From Anoplolepis gracilipes (lineage: Eukaryota > Arthropoda > Insecta > Hymenoptera > Formicidae), in NCBI RefSeq assembly GCF_047496725.1, contig NC_132982.1, positions 434,001 to 498,000 on the forward strand: a DNA stretch of 64,000 bases. Direction: 5' to 3'. Under the pieces are notes generated by a model. That model saw only the letters and a program-made list of their open reading frames with translations. It was not told the DNA's origin and ran no database searches. Both the position numbers and the translations under genes were made by a program. Positions 48,422 to 58,742 of this stretch are shown here, piece after piece; position 1 is the stretch's first letter, and each line of letters starts with the position of its first letter.

Positions 48422-48575
48422 TTATCAGATATATTTAATAAAAAAACTGTAACACGTTTATAACCTCATATAAACGGAGTATGTGTTTATTAAAGTTCTG
48501 GAGCGAGCACAATATGGCGGTGCTGGAGGTGGTGGTGGGGGATCGATGTCGCTTCTCTGTTATATAGGACTCTAC

Positions 48576-48991
48576 TCACAATCAGTAATCGGACACTCTG
48601 TATATAGGGTGTCCGTAGTGGTTCGCGTTTAACCGCTCGTTAGCAGATAAAGTATGTTAAACTGAGAAGAAAATTCGCAATAATTATTAAAAGTAATAAA
48701 CAAAATTGTCTTGGCACGTGAGAAGCGGTAACCGCACGGGAGCGGCGAGTGACGGAGATGTGACACGTGACATATGATACTGCACCGAAAAGTATTATTT
48801 TGTTTTTTCAGTAATAGTAAAATGATGATGATGTCGCGTGTTGTGTGTAAGATACCCTGCGTATACAGGGTGTCCCATAATTCGCGAACCACCCGTCAGG
48901 TACAGGTAGAGTAGGTTAAACTGAGCAAAAAATGTTACAGGTAGTATAAGGTGTTAAGACGAAAAAAATCACACGCATTAAACGAAGCGCG
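48576..48991. repeat. Two copies of the GGGACACCCTGTATA repeat, right arm
   Basis: Mirror of 32040-32455. Confidence 0.5.
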
Positions 48992-48997
48992 CACTAT

Positions 48998-49153
48998 GGC
49001 CGGTATTCATAGTCCGTTCTTATATTCAAGCTCGTCTTAAGTAAAGTCTTAAAATTCTATTCGGCCATCTGATTGGTTGAACGTAGTCTTAAGTCAACTA
49101 AAAACATATCTTAAAATGATCTTATATATAAGAACGGACTATGAATACCGGCC
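48998..49153. mobile_element. PIF/Harbinger-like hairpin MITE, right arm
   Basis: Mirror of 31878-32033, with GGCCGGTATTCATAG ends. Confidence 0.7.
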
Positions 49154-49206
49154 TATGTGTGTGACTTCAGGTTGTCAATGCAGAGCGTTCCTCTCACCGC
49201 ACTAAT

Positions 49207-49472
49207 CGTGGACAATCGCAACGTGGTTAATCGCGACGTGGTCAAACGCAACGTGATTAAATGCAACGTGGTCAATCGCAACGTGGTCAATTGCAACGCG
49301 TGGTCAATCGCGAAGTGATCAAATGCGACGCATGGTCAATCGTAACATGGTCAAATGCAACGTAATCAATTGTAACATGGTCAATAGCAACGTAGTCAAT
49401 CGCAACGTGGTCAATCGCAACGTGGTCAATCGCAACGTGTTCAAAAGCTACGTGGTCAAATGCAACGTGGTC
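49207..49472 (+). repeat. 15-bp array, short inverted block
   Basis: About 17 units of GTGGTCAATCGCAAC type, inverted relative to 28874-31826. The order of unit variants follows the inner end of the left array (for example GTAATCAATTGTAAC in the same place), but with many more substitutions than the palindrome arms show. It ends where Polinton element 2 begins. Confidence 0.9.
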
Positions 49473-49499
49473 AGTAGTGATATAATGAGGTTTCTAACT

Positions 49500-50050
49500 C
49501 GAGAGCTCGAGGGGGGTGCGGGGGCGGAGGGGACCCGCGGGCGCGGGGGGGGATGACGATCACGCAGGTCCGCGACGCGGTTTGTTGACGAAAGGTACGC
49601 GGGGAGGGGAGAGAGATCTGCGATACAGCTGTAGGTCCGCGACGCAGCCGGTAGACGAGGGGATTGCGGAGAGGGAAGAGAGGTCCGCGATGCAGCCGGT
49701 AGACGAGGGGATTGCGGAGAGGAGAGAGAGGTCCGCGGCGCGGCCGGTCGACGAGGGGTTTGCGGAGAGGGAAGAGAGGTCCGCGAGTAGGGAAATGGAT
49801 AGAGAGAGACAGCGCGATAGGCGTTCGCAACGCGGTAGACGGAGACGCGTGGTATAGGATAGGATAAGGAGAGCGCTATGCGCATTGTACATAGCGTAGG
49901 ACAATGAGAGCATGATGTGGTGGGAAAAGGAGAAGATTACAATAGGAAGATAGCGTGAGAGAGAAGGAATGAGGATGAGGGGAAAGGATAGCGGGACCGC
50001 GATAAGACGGAGGCTAAGGCGTACGCGAGAACGCAGATTAAATTTTTTTT
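49500..50050 (+). repeat. Left TIR of element 2: GC-rich repeats
   Basis: Three units of about 56 bp (GGTCCGCGAYGCAGCCGGTA plus GACGAGGGGATTGCGGAGAG) lie at about 49630-49790, followed by GCGTTCGCAACGCGGTAGAC, GA-rich sequence and AGGCTAAGGCGTACGCGAG, in the order seen in the other TIRs. Frames on either strand across it are repeat translation. It is GC-rich and G-rich. Confidence 0.7.
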
Positions 50051-50440
50051 TTATATTATTATATTATTATTATATATTATATTATTATTATATATTATAT
50101 TATTATTATTATTACTAATTATATATATTAAATATAATCTAATCAATACTAAGTGGAGGAGGAAGAAGGATGAGATAGATAATGAAGGCGCAAAACATAT
50201 ACACATATTTATCATAAACAAAATATTTAATTATAAAAATGTGTATTTTTATACATATAGTGTGTGTGTGTGTATGTGTGTGTATGTGTGTGTATGTGTG
50301 TGTGTGTGTTTTAAAAAATATAGAAGATATAATATAAAAAATATTAAAAAATGTAAAATATAATATAATATATATAAAATATAAAATATGAAAAATCTAA
50401 AATTTAAAATTATAAAATATAAAATATAAAGAAAAAACTA
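50051..50440. other. AT-rich part of the TIR, no gene
   Basis: Contains (ATT)n-like sequence at 50050-50130 and (TG)n at 50260-50310. Equivalent AT-rich and (GT)n stretches occur in the other TIRs. Confidence 0.7.
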
Positions 50441-51163
50441 AAAATAACTAAAAATAAGGCGGCAGGGTGACGGGGAACGCGCGACGGCTGCTTCTGTAAC
50501 AGAAAAATGAACATTTATATTAGTACCTTAAAAATACACAAACTTTTGAGCGTATTATATAGAGATACTTACAATAGGGCTCCTCTCCGAACAATCTGTG
50601 GAGTATCCGAAATACGTTGACATTTTCTGCCTCCGCGTCTAAAAAAGCGGGAGCGGGGGCTGTAACAGAAAAGAAAAATAAACTTTTTTTTTTTATTAGT
50701 ACCTTAAAAAATAAATATTTAAAATTTGAGCATATTTACGATAGGGTTTCTCTCCGAACAATCTGCGGAGACAGAAGATATCCGCGTCTAATTCGTGGGA
50801 GTAGGGATTATCGGCCCACAAATTTTCCCACTTCGCACACTCCTTGCGATAGGCCCGCACCCAGCGCACTTCCTGCATGTGCGCTATGCTGATGTACCCA
50901 GGGATCGGATCAACACCTATTTCGAAAATCTATTAAAAAAAAACATAAATATATTATAAATAAAAAAGCGTATAAAAATAATAAAAACTACTTACATTTC
51001 CAAATAGGACATCCAGTAGCGCCTGGAATAGGGCGCGGATCATATTTCGCGCTCTTCGGAGTGCACGGCGATGGTATCGGCGATATGGCACCCATTCAGG
51101 TACCCGTAGGTTGCGGTACCCCGTCTCAAACATCGCCTCAATAAACGCCATAACTTGTGACAT
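50441..51163 (-). CDS. Polinton TIR-resident spliced gene, unknown, left copy
   Basis: Predicted exons on the minus strand: 51163-50996 (56 codons, MSQVMAFIEAMFETGYRNL..., arginine-rich RRYHRRALRRAR, end VLFGN), 50929-50740 (GYISIAHMQEVRWVRAYRKE to DADIFCLRRLFGEKPY), 50659-50573 (PPAPAFLDAEAENVNVFRIL to HRLFGEEPY) and 50495 onward. All have GTAAGT/GTAAAT donors and AG acceptors. Exon 1 ends in phase 0; exons 2 and 3 both end in phase 1 after R-L-F-G-E-x-P-Y, so exon 3 looks like a tandem duplicate of the end of exon 2. Joining exon 3 to exon 4 makes TAA at once (T+AA); joining exon 2 to exon 4 makes CAA and extends 18 codons (QAAVARSPSPC...). The right TIR carries the same gene at 63733. Function unknown; the basic segment might bind nucleic acid. 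It reads outward, towards the element end. Confidence 0.55.
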
Positions 51164-51460
51164 TTTTTAAATCTTTATAAAAAGAACTGCACTTCACAAA
51201 TCAACTCACTGGATCACAGTCAGATACTTTATGCTAGTTCTAACGAGAGCTAGGTAACGTCTCGGTAAAAAAATGGGTAGGGGATCTGCATGACATAAGA
51301 GTTAGCAACAAATGCTTACTCTTATGTCATGCAGATCCCCTACCCATTTTTTTACCGAGACGTTACCTAGCTCTCGTTAGAACTAGCATAAAGTATCTGA
51401 CTGTGATCCAGTGAGTTGATTTGTGAAGTGCAGTTCTTTTTATAAAGATTTAAAAAATGT
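51162..51460. repeat. Local inverted duplication in the left TIR
   Basis: 51162-51300 and 51320-51459 are reverse complements, with a 19-bp spacer. The right TIR (63600-63735) has a single copy in the same context, so the left end gained an extra inverted copy. The unit is the upstream (promoter-side) region of the TIR gene. Confidence 0.9.
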
Positions 51461-51732
51461 CACTTACTCTTCACAGCTGACAAAAAAATTAAAAGCTGAC
51501 GCGGACTGTCGCTCTACACAGCATTCATACAGATAATTATAATTGAATAGCATAAAAAATATAAAATATACAATATAAAATAGATAATATAAAAGATAAA
51601 AAAAAAATTAAAATAAGGATAGGGAGGGAGAGCGCACCACAGCGTCTTCTGAAAAAAACATCATTATTAATATCTTTAAAATTTTATAAATGATAAATAC
51701 ATACACAAATCATGCAGAACTTTTTTGTTTAC

Positions 51733-52071
51733 CATATGTGTGTATTAATTGCGTGAGAGGCAAATTGCTTTCTTCTTTCTTCTAAAAAGTCTATCCTTCT
51801 TATTCTTTTTATCAGTAGCAGCCTCACTTTTCGAAGATACCTTATTTCCGGAACATCTTCAAATTGCATAAATTCTATCAGTATTTTCCTTGACCACATC
51901 GCATAAAAAGTCTATTTTGTCACGGATCTCGAAAAACAGTTTTAACGATCTCGTATGAGTCTTTGGCAAACCAATTTCACAATTTCGCAAAAACTGCGCC
52001 ACAGAAGTCACAGAGCCACCGATGGCGTCGGAGTGTTCTCTCCACTGCATCTTATCGCGACACTTACACAA
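51733..52071 (-). pseudogene. Polinton accessory gene (LPKT family), element 2 copy
   Basis: The minus-strand frame from 52071 gives SVAQFLRNCEIGLPKTHTRS, LKLFFEIRDKIDFLCDVVKE and stops at 51859. After a frame change it continues PEIRYLRKVRLLLIK, RRIDFLEERRKQF. It matches the 101-codon gene in the mini-Polinton TIRs (24067-24372). In this element it lies inside the TIR repeat, not in it. Broken by at least one frameshift. Function unknown. Confidence 0.5.
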
Positions 52072-52094
52072 TAATAGTTTTTATTTTTAATGCA

Positions 52095-52595
52095 TTAGTC
52101 TTCTTTCGTACAAAACGGACAAAAATTGCACGATATTAATTGATACAGCGGTCTCAGACATCTACCACATTCATATAAATCATGGATTTGCTGATAAATT
52201 TCACTTTAATGTGTGCGCACCACATCATTCCCAATCTGTGACCTTTCCGGTAATAGCATGAAACACGATATACAATGTTTAACAGAAATCCCAGGTTTAT
52301 AATAAAAAGATATAATGCACAGCCGTTTCATTTCATTATATATACGAACTTGTACATCGTCTAACGTATGAATAATAGGTTCCACAACATCACTGAAATC
52401 ACTAGAATTACCGTCAAGAACACTATCGTGTAAGGATTCTACATCCGAATCAGAATGCTCGGACGAAAAGTCCATCGAATCGGACGACTCGGCAAACTCG
52501 AACGAATCGGATGAATCGGATGAAATGTTCACCAAGAGTGAATCAGGCGACTCGAACGAATCGGATGAAATGTCCATCAAGTCATCCATAAGCAC
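52095..52595 (-). pseudogene. Polinton acidic protein with Cys-rich C-terminus, element 2 copy
   Basis: The minus-strand ATG at 52595 opens 129 codons: serine/aspartate-rich repeats (SSDSFESPDSLLVNISSDSS), then VQVRIYNEMKRLCII and HCISCFMLLPE, to a TAA near 52206. The same frame continues after the stop with EIYQQIHDLYECGRCLRPLY and C-x2-C-x2-C (CNFCPFC) to TAA at 52095. The element 1 homologue has both Cys clusters, so the TAA at 52206 probably truncates the gene. Proposed as an acidic, zinc-binding regulatory protein; this is inference. Confidence 0.5.
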
Positions 52596-52929
52596 AAAGT
52601 TTTTATCAGATATATAAAAAAAATGTCACAAGGATGACCGCAAACTCGCGTTTTCTTCCAAACTCGCTTTATCAGATGCGACAAGATTGTCACAAGGATG
52701 GTCGCAAACTCTTTTATAGCACACGCTCCACCCAAATATATATATTTTAATCTCACATCTCTCATCTCCGTCTAACTCGAGTATCACGTCTCATCTACAT
52801 CAGCATTTTCAACATCTTTAGCAGAATGAATGTAGATCCAACTATATACATCATACGTTTTATAAAGAATAGGCGAAGAAAGAAATAATAAAAATTAATA
52901 ATAAAAACGGTAATTTATTTATTGCAAAC

Positions 52930-53650
52930 ATTATAGAGTAAATCATTACAGCACATGTTAACAATTCATAATCTATGAGTGATTTGCCGTCAAACGTATC
53001 ACTCTCACTTTTACCGCATCGTAAACATTAGTGATATTGTTGCGTTGCAAAACGCTAACAAATTGTTTAAACTTTTCATTAATAATATATGTATTCTGAC
53101 ACAGCCAGAAATGCATATGATCGATACATCTTCAAAATCGAATAAATGCACCAATGTTTGCGGATGTATATACAAAGAATTATTAGACAATGTTAATTTA
53201 ACAATCTTGGAATCAGTTAATGTAATCATTTGGATAGATAGATCGCAGATCCATAATAGCTCACTTTCAGTCGATTGTACATGTCGTTCAATATCGGCAC
53301 GTTTCTGCATCAATGAGTGCCAGGTAACGATAGGCAATACTATTTGATTGCCTCGGTTATCACCAACAAGTAATTCCACTTATGACATAGCTCCGACGCT
53401 TATTCCAATCTCCAAGTATTTGTATGATGTCGGGGTTAGAGCATATCTTCTTCTCAATATACGACCCGCGCGACGAGACTCGGATGAAATGCTACAAAAT
53501 TTTAGAAAAATGTTATTAAAAATATAATATTAATATATAAATATTAAAAATATTATTTAAAACTAATATGAATAATAAAAATATTATTTAAAAAATAAAA
53601 CTTACTCTTTCTTTGGCAGAGTGTCCATAATCGGGACGTAATAATTCATG
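52930..53650 (-). pseudogene. Polinton two-exon accessory gene, element 2 copy
   Basis: Homologue of 17402-18103. Exon 1 (about 53650-53606) encodes MNYYVPIMDTLPKK before GTAAG. Exon 2 follows TTTTGTAG at about 53495 with RRYALTPTSYKYLEIGISVG, then a stop in place of the Tyr of S-Y-V-E-L, then ELLVGDNRGNQIVLPIVTWH to a frameshift after LFDFED (about 53130). The intact copy in element 1 shows what was lost. Confidence 0.65.
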
Positions 53651-53689
53651 TTGCTTCCTTTAGCAGAGACCACAAACGATTGACACGAT

Positions 53690-54530
53690 ACTAAATTATT
53701 TTAAGTATTAAAACACAATTTAGCACTACATACTGCAATGTGAAGGGGGTTATTGTTCACAATTTAGCACTACAAATTGTAATGTGGAGGGAGTGATTCA
53801 TACAGCAAGTTTTTTTTCTCCAAGCGCCTATATACAGCTGCTAATTAATAATTACATCTCCAAAGATTTTAGTTGAATGCGCTTAAAATTTTCCATGCGT
53901 CGAAGTGCGACAACATTTTCTGATGAAATCACATCTAAATATTCTAAATGTACGTGACAAATTATCAAAAAGTAACTCGCAGCTGTATGTAATTTGAAAC
54001 TACAAATTATCCATGCGCTAACGAATCTTATTAAAATGTTTAAAGTGTGCGTGATAAATCCGCAGCTGCATGTAATTTAAAACTGCAAAACTTTCGAGCG
54101 CCGATGTGCAGCTGCTAATTTTCGAAATACAGCAAAAAAATTTTTTCGGCATAACGTCATCGTTAGATGACAAATCCGCAGCTGCATGTAATTTGAAACT
54201 ACAAATTATCCATGCACTAACGAATCTTACTAAAATGTTTAAAGTGTGCGTGGCAAATCGCGAAATGACAACTATATGTAATTTGAAGCTGCGGATCTTC
54301 CGAGCGCCGATATACGGCTGCTAATATTGGAAATATGACAAATCTTTGAGATGACGTGACCCATAGGTGACAATCCAACGAGATATCTGCAGCTACATGT
54401 AATTTGAAACTGCAAAACTTTTGAGCGCCGATGTGCAGCTGCTAATTTTCGAAATACAGCAAAAAAATTTTTTCGACATAACGTCATCGTTAGATGACAA
54501 ATCGCGACATGCGTGATAGAAACGTCTATG
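53690..54530 (+). repeat. Iterated repeats upstream of PolB, element 2
   Basis: GCAGCTGCATGTAATTTGAA recurs at least five times. A block ending AAAATTTTTTCGRCATAACG TCATCGTTAGATGACAAATC is present at about 54060-54175 and 54385-54505, about 330 bp apart. CACTAACGAATCTTAYTAAA and GTTTAAAGTGTGCGTG occur twice. Same position as the repeats of element 1 (18199-18692) but different in sequence. A candidate PolB promoter or replication region. Confidence 0.7.
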
Positions 54531-54607
54531 AATCGCGATATAAAATCGCTGCAAAGAGGTGCACCTCCATTATTTTCGAGTCGTGCATCTTGTTCGGTCT
54601 GAAAAAC

Positions 54608-57285
54608 ATGGCGGAGCAAATTGTGTAGGAGCAATCCACCCGGGTAAATTCAGTGGAGGAGTACATTGCGTTGGAGGCGCAATGTAACGAATGTATCGAG
54701 TCGTTGGAAGAACAAAGTCGAATTAAACGACCACGATTATCAATCGGAAATCGACAATCACTGATTGCTCGAATCGCGCGACTCGAAGGACTGAAAAATG
54801 TGTTGCGCAGGCGTTTCGTACACGCGGGTGCAGGATGCAGTTCGCGAGAAAATGGATTGATTTGGCGAGAGATCGATATGGCGTTCGAAGATCGTATCTT
54901 GACTCTGGTGCGGTTATAAATTATAATCATATTGAACCTCATCAATTTTTGGAAGAGGCGAGCGACATTGTGCTCGAGCATGTGCGAGATGTTATGCAAA
55001 AACACAGCAGTGTGAAAGTGAATACAGCGTTTAACAGCGAGTTTGTGGCAGGCGATAAGCGCGCCAATAAATCAATCAATACAAGAAACTTTGAACTCTT
55101 TCATACATCCGATTTACGCGAGTGGTATGAGCGGCGAATCGTCGAGCCCACCCTTGCATCGCTCGAAGAATTTCAGGAACGCGATAGCGGATGGGCATTA
55201 TCGCGTATATTAAATTTGACTGTAAATATAAATAAATATAATCCTATGTGCGCAGGATGTTGCGTGCATTAAATAAACAATTACCGCGAAAGATAATAAT
55301 AAAACGAACAGTGGTTAACGTGCAATCTCAAGACAATGCATGTTTTGCGTGGGCGGTGGTGGCTGCTCTGTATCCAGTTGAAAGAAACACAGACCGACAA
55401 TCATCGTACCCACATTATACAACAGTACTGAATCTCCAAGATATTGAGTTTCCAGTTACTCTTAATCAAATTAAAAAATTTGAAATTTATAATGACATTT
55501 CAATCAATGTGTATACCATCGAGAATGAAAACATTATCTCGTTACACCTTACGGAGCAAAAGAGGGACAAGCACGTCAACTTGCTCTACGTGCAAGATGC
55601 GCGAGATATCGGACATTTTGTGTGGATCAAGAATTTATCCAGGCTCGTGAGTTCGCAACTCAGCAAACACAAGAATAAAAAATATATCTGCGATCGGTAT
55701 GTATACTTAATAAAACTGTCTAAAAATATTTAAAATAAGGATATAAAAAAAAATTTTAACTTTTATTTTACAGATGTATGCACTATTTTCACTCGGACGA
55801 GAAACTACAGTCGCATACAGTAGACTGTGGAGAGATGAACGACTGCGCTATCCGGTTACCGAGCGATAAGGACAGGCGGCTCGCATTCGCCAACTACAAC
55901 AGGAAGGAGCGACTATCTTTCGTCCGATCTGGAGTGCGTTTTGGTGAAAAAAGAAGAAGAAAATTTTTATCAACATCACCAAGTATTTAGTATCGTTTAT
56001 TATGTACATTGCTCGTACGATAATTCATTATTCGCGTATCATTCTCGTCGCGAAGCCAATTGCGTTGCGTGGTTCGCCGACAAACTTAAAAATTTGGCGC
56101 AACGTGTAGAAAATATTTTAACAACCAATGTCCCCATGGTAAATTTAACGCAAGATGAATGGAAAGAATTTCGAAGCGCGACTCAGTGTCATATATGTGA
56201 GAAACCATTCGTGGAAGATGATAATACGCGCGTACGCGATCATTGTCATTTGACCGGACGGTACAGAGGTCCCGCGCATTCAAATTGCAATCTAAATTAC
56301 AAAGAATCTTTTTACATTCCAATAGTATTTCACAATTTATCCCGTTATGATTCTCATTTTATAATCGAGGAAATAGCCACAGCGTTCGAAGGGGGAATCG
56401 ATTTACTTCCGATAACAAAAGAAAAATATATTTCATTTACAAAACATGTTAAGGGTACGAAAGACAAACCGGAAAATCACATTAAATTACGTTTCATAGA
56501 TTCATATAAATTTCTCACAACAAGTCTCGACAAATTGGCATCTTTTCTGAGCAAGGATAAACTCAAAATTTTACAAATGGAATTTAAAAATTTATCCGCC
56601 GACGATTTCAATTTACTGACAAGAAAAGGCGTCTTCCCGTACGAATACATTGACTGCGTAGATAAATTGCAAGATGCGTGTTTACCATCGCGAGAATCAT
56701 TTTACAGCTCCTTGACAGGTAACACAGTATCCGAGAGCGATTACGCGCACGCTGAAATTGTGTGGAAGCGATTCTCAATTCGAACGCTAGGCGAATATAG
56801 CGATTTATACCTCAAAACTGATGTCTTGTTATTAGCCGACATTTTTGAAAATTTCCGCGAGAGTTGTATCAAGAGTTATGGGCTCGAGCCCGCGTATTAT
56901 TATACTCTTCCCGGCTACACGTGGGACGCCATGTTAAAGCATACGAAAATTATATTTGAATTACTCACAGACATTGACATGGTTATGTTTATCGAACGAG
57001 ATATACGCGGTGGTCTGAGTAATGTTCCAACAGGTACGCGCGTGCTAATAACAAATATATGCAATCGTATGACTCATCGAAACCATCAACGTACTTGATG
57101 TATTTCGATGTTAATAATTTATACGGATGGGCAATGTGTCAACCATTGCCCTATGCCGATTTTCAGTGGGTCGATAATGTTTTCAATTTTGATATATCAT
57201 CGATCGCGCTCGATTCGTCTACAGGCTACATCCTCGAAGTCGATCTCGAGTATTCGCAACATCTTCACGATTCGCACATTGACCT
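54608..57285 (+). pseudogene. Protein-primed DNA polymerase B, truncated
   Basis: The start MAEQIV aligns with element 1, followed at once by an in-frame TAG. Frame changes occur near 54880, 55250, 55935 (destroying the Exo I context before LEC) and 57020. The intron at 55697-55773 sits at the same codon as in element 1. Retained: CHICEKPF...RDHCHLTGRYRG, FHNLSRYDSHFI (Exo II, with Arg where element 1 has Gly), YSDLYLKTDVLLLADIFENF (Exo III), GYTWDAMLKHT, and motif A YFDVNNLYGWAM. Homology ends at about 57285 after EVDLEYSQHLHDSHIDLL, so motifs B and C, needed for polymerisation, are deleted. The join leads directly into a minus-strand gene, and the integrase expected beyond PolB is also gone. 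Confidence 0.9.
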
Positions 57286-57560
57286 ACTGTTGTTTTTCTT
57301 TTCTTGCATGTTTGATCGTGGCATATTTCATAATAATGTAAAAGTTCATGTATAATTCTTTATGTATCTTTTCCTGAGTCAACCTTGCGTCAAAGCCGGC
57401 GCTAGTCAGACACAGAGCGTTATCTCGCACATACGTTCTTAGTAATCCGTTCCATTCATAGTATGCATTATTCGACATACCGAGCAATACTCCAAATTTA
57501 TTAATTGACATTTCAATACGAAATGTTTTGACAGAATGACTAGTATCGTCAACATGTTGT
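57284..57560 (-). pseudogene. Unknown Polinton gene fragment at the PolB deletion join
   Basis: A minus-strand frame after the TAA at 57561 reads VKTFRIEMSINKFGVLLGMS and YYEWNGLLRTYVRDNALCLT, ending at a TAG within the junction. Its end coincides with the truncated end of PolB, so the 3' part was probably deleted. It directly follows the 363-codon gene and may be its next cistron, or its continuation in another frame. Confidence 0.4.
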
Positions 57561-58652
57561 TTAATTTATAATAAGACCCGCCTCGCGAAGCTCTTCGATA
57601 ATTGACATGATTTCATTGCCGTGAGCATTGTTACCTGCTCGACGCGAAGTTTCCAGCAGCCGCAAACGATCTACCAATTCGTTGGGATCGTTCCAATGCA
57701 CGTATTCAATTTTATTCTCACTCAGTGTCATAGTGCGTGGTAGGTTTATACCTTTCCCAATTTTTCTTTTGATAGGAAGTAATGAAGCGATTATATATTT
57801 ATATTTGTATCCTTTGTTACCTAATACTGGATTACGCACATTACTATCACGTCTATGCGCGTTTGTTGCCAGTAATATACTTTTATATTTATGCATATCG
57901 TTCTCTGTATATACAGCATCGTCGGGAATTCTCTTAAAAATTAATTCATAGAGACCCGGCGTCCCCGCATATTTCATTCCATTGATGATTATATTATCAT
58001 TCTTATCCACTTCGAAATGTTTATCGCCGAGCATCATTCCTTCATCGGAAAATTTAACACCGTATATGTAATCCATCTCGTTATTTACATCTTGGCCTAA
58101 AATTGCTCCGATATATCTTTGTCCGAGCGGACCAAGATGTTCTCGCAACATATTCAGACCTTCGGATGTTTGTAATTGACGTTGAACCGACGTCACAACC
58201 GCTTCGGGTGTGGTCTCAAAAATTTCTTCGACGGAAGGAGACGAGATTATTTGAGGTTGTTGTACAGCTTTTATCGGAGTCGATTGTTTCATTCGCTTTG
58301 ATTGATTTGGTGTAGAAGTTATCAATGAATCGTTTGATCGTTTTCGTCCCCCATTTGATATTTTTTCATAAGTTAGTGAAATGTTTGATCGTTTCTGCTT
58401 TATGCTCTCTTGTTCTTCTCTGGGTATACCAAACGACTCCACTTTCGATGCATCAGATTCTACATCGATGGTATTCTCAACAATTTGTTTTAGAGGTTCA
58501 GCGATTGGCTTAAAATGTCTCTCCAAAGCGACGTCTTCCTCAATTTTACCAGTTTTTAAAGCGTGATATTTTTTGCGAATTGATTCGCTCGTTTTTGCAA
58601 TCTTTCTCACAATCTTTTCACGTTCATCATCAGCATCATTGTTGTTTATCAT
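57561..58652 (-). CDS. Unknown Polinton protein, 363 aa (possibly the DUF8207 group)
   Basis: An intact minus-strand ORF from ATG 58652 to TAA 57561. The N-terminal third is charged and probably coiled (REKIVRKIAKTSESIRKKYH, then Lys/Glu/Ser-rich linkers with KRSNDSL). The C-terminal two-thirds look globular: LREHLGPLGQRYIGAILGQD, YGVKFSDEGMMLGDKHFEVD, GTPGLYELIFKRIPDDAVYT, and WNDPNELVDRLRLLETSRRA near the end. I associate this layout with uncharacterised proteins abundant in ant genomes, which I believe are grouped as DUF8207, but I cannot check. It lies between PolB and the packaging ATPase. No catalytic motif is recognised. Being open while its neighbours are broken, it may be young or under constraint. 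Confidence 0.6.
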   Translation of the reverse strand: MINNNDADDEREKIVRKIAKTSESIRKKYHALKTGKIEEDVALERHFKPIAEPLKQIVENTIDVESDASKVESFGIPREEQESIKQKRSNISLTYEKISNGGRKRSNDSLITSTPNQSKRMKQSTPIKAVQQPQIISSPSVEEIFETTPEAVVTSVQRQLQTSEGLNMLREHLGPLGQRYIGAILGQDVNNEMDYIYGVKFSDEGMMLGDKHFEVDKNDNIIINGMKYAGTPGLYELIFKRIPDDAVYTENDMHKYKSILLATNAHRRDSNVRNPVLGNKGYKYKYIIASLLPIKRKIGKGINLPRTMTLSENKIEYVHWNDPNELVDRLRLLETSRRAGNNAHGNEIMSIIEELREAGLIIN

Positions 58653-58742
58653 GATGAATATTTTGTAGACGTTGTTAGACTGATGTGTCGACAGCGACTA
58701 ACCTCTCTACGGTATCGCAAATTCATTAAATCCTTTTCTATA

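Larger units (their letters stand above)
31827..49206. repeat. Giant palindrome, arms of about 8.7 kb
   Basis: Positions p and about 81015-81033 minus p are reverse complements; the sum drifts only through small indels. The axis lies near 40509 with a spacer of about 20 bp or less. Differences seen: a one-base deletion near 44503, one Ala/Thr change in the GIY-YIG ORF, and different lengths of the (TA)n and (CT)n tracts. Both arms carry the same transposon nest and share its older frameshifts. Both outer edges run into the 15-bp array in opposite orientation. Confidence 0.9.

Noticed and set aside
48263..48463. ORF with RERERERE
   Set aside because: Translation of the (GA)n microsatellite.
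49448..49913. Proline/serine/arginine-rich ORFs on both strands
   Set aside because: They lie across GC-rich TIR repeats and disappear outside the repeat units.
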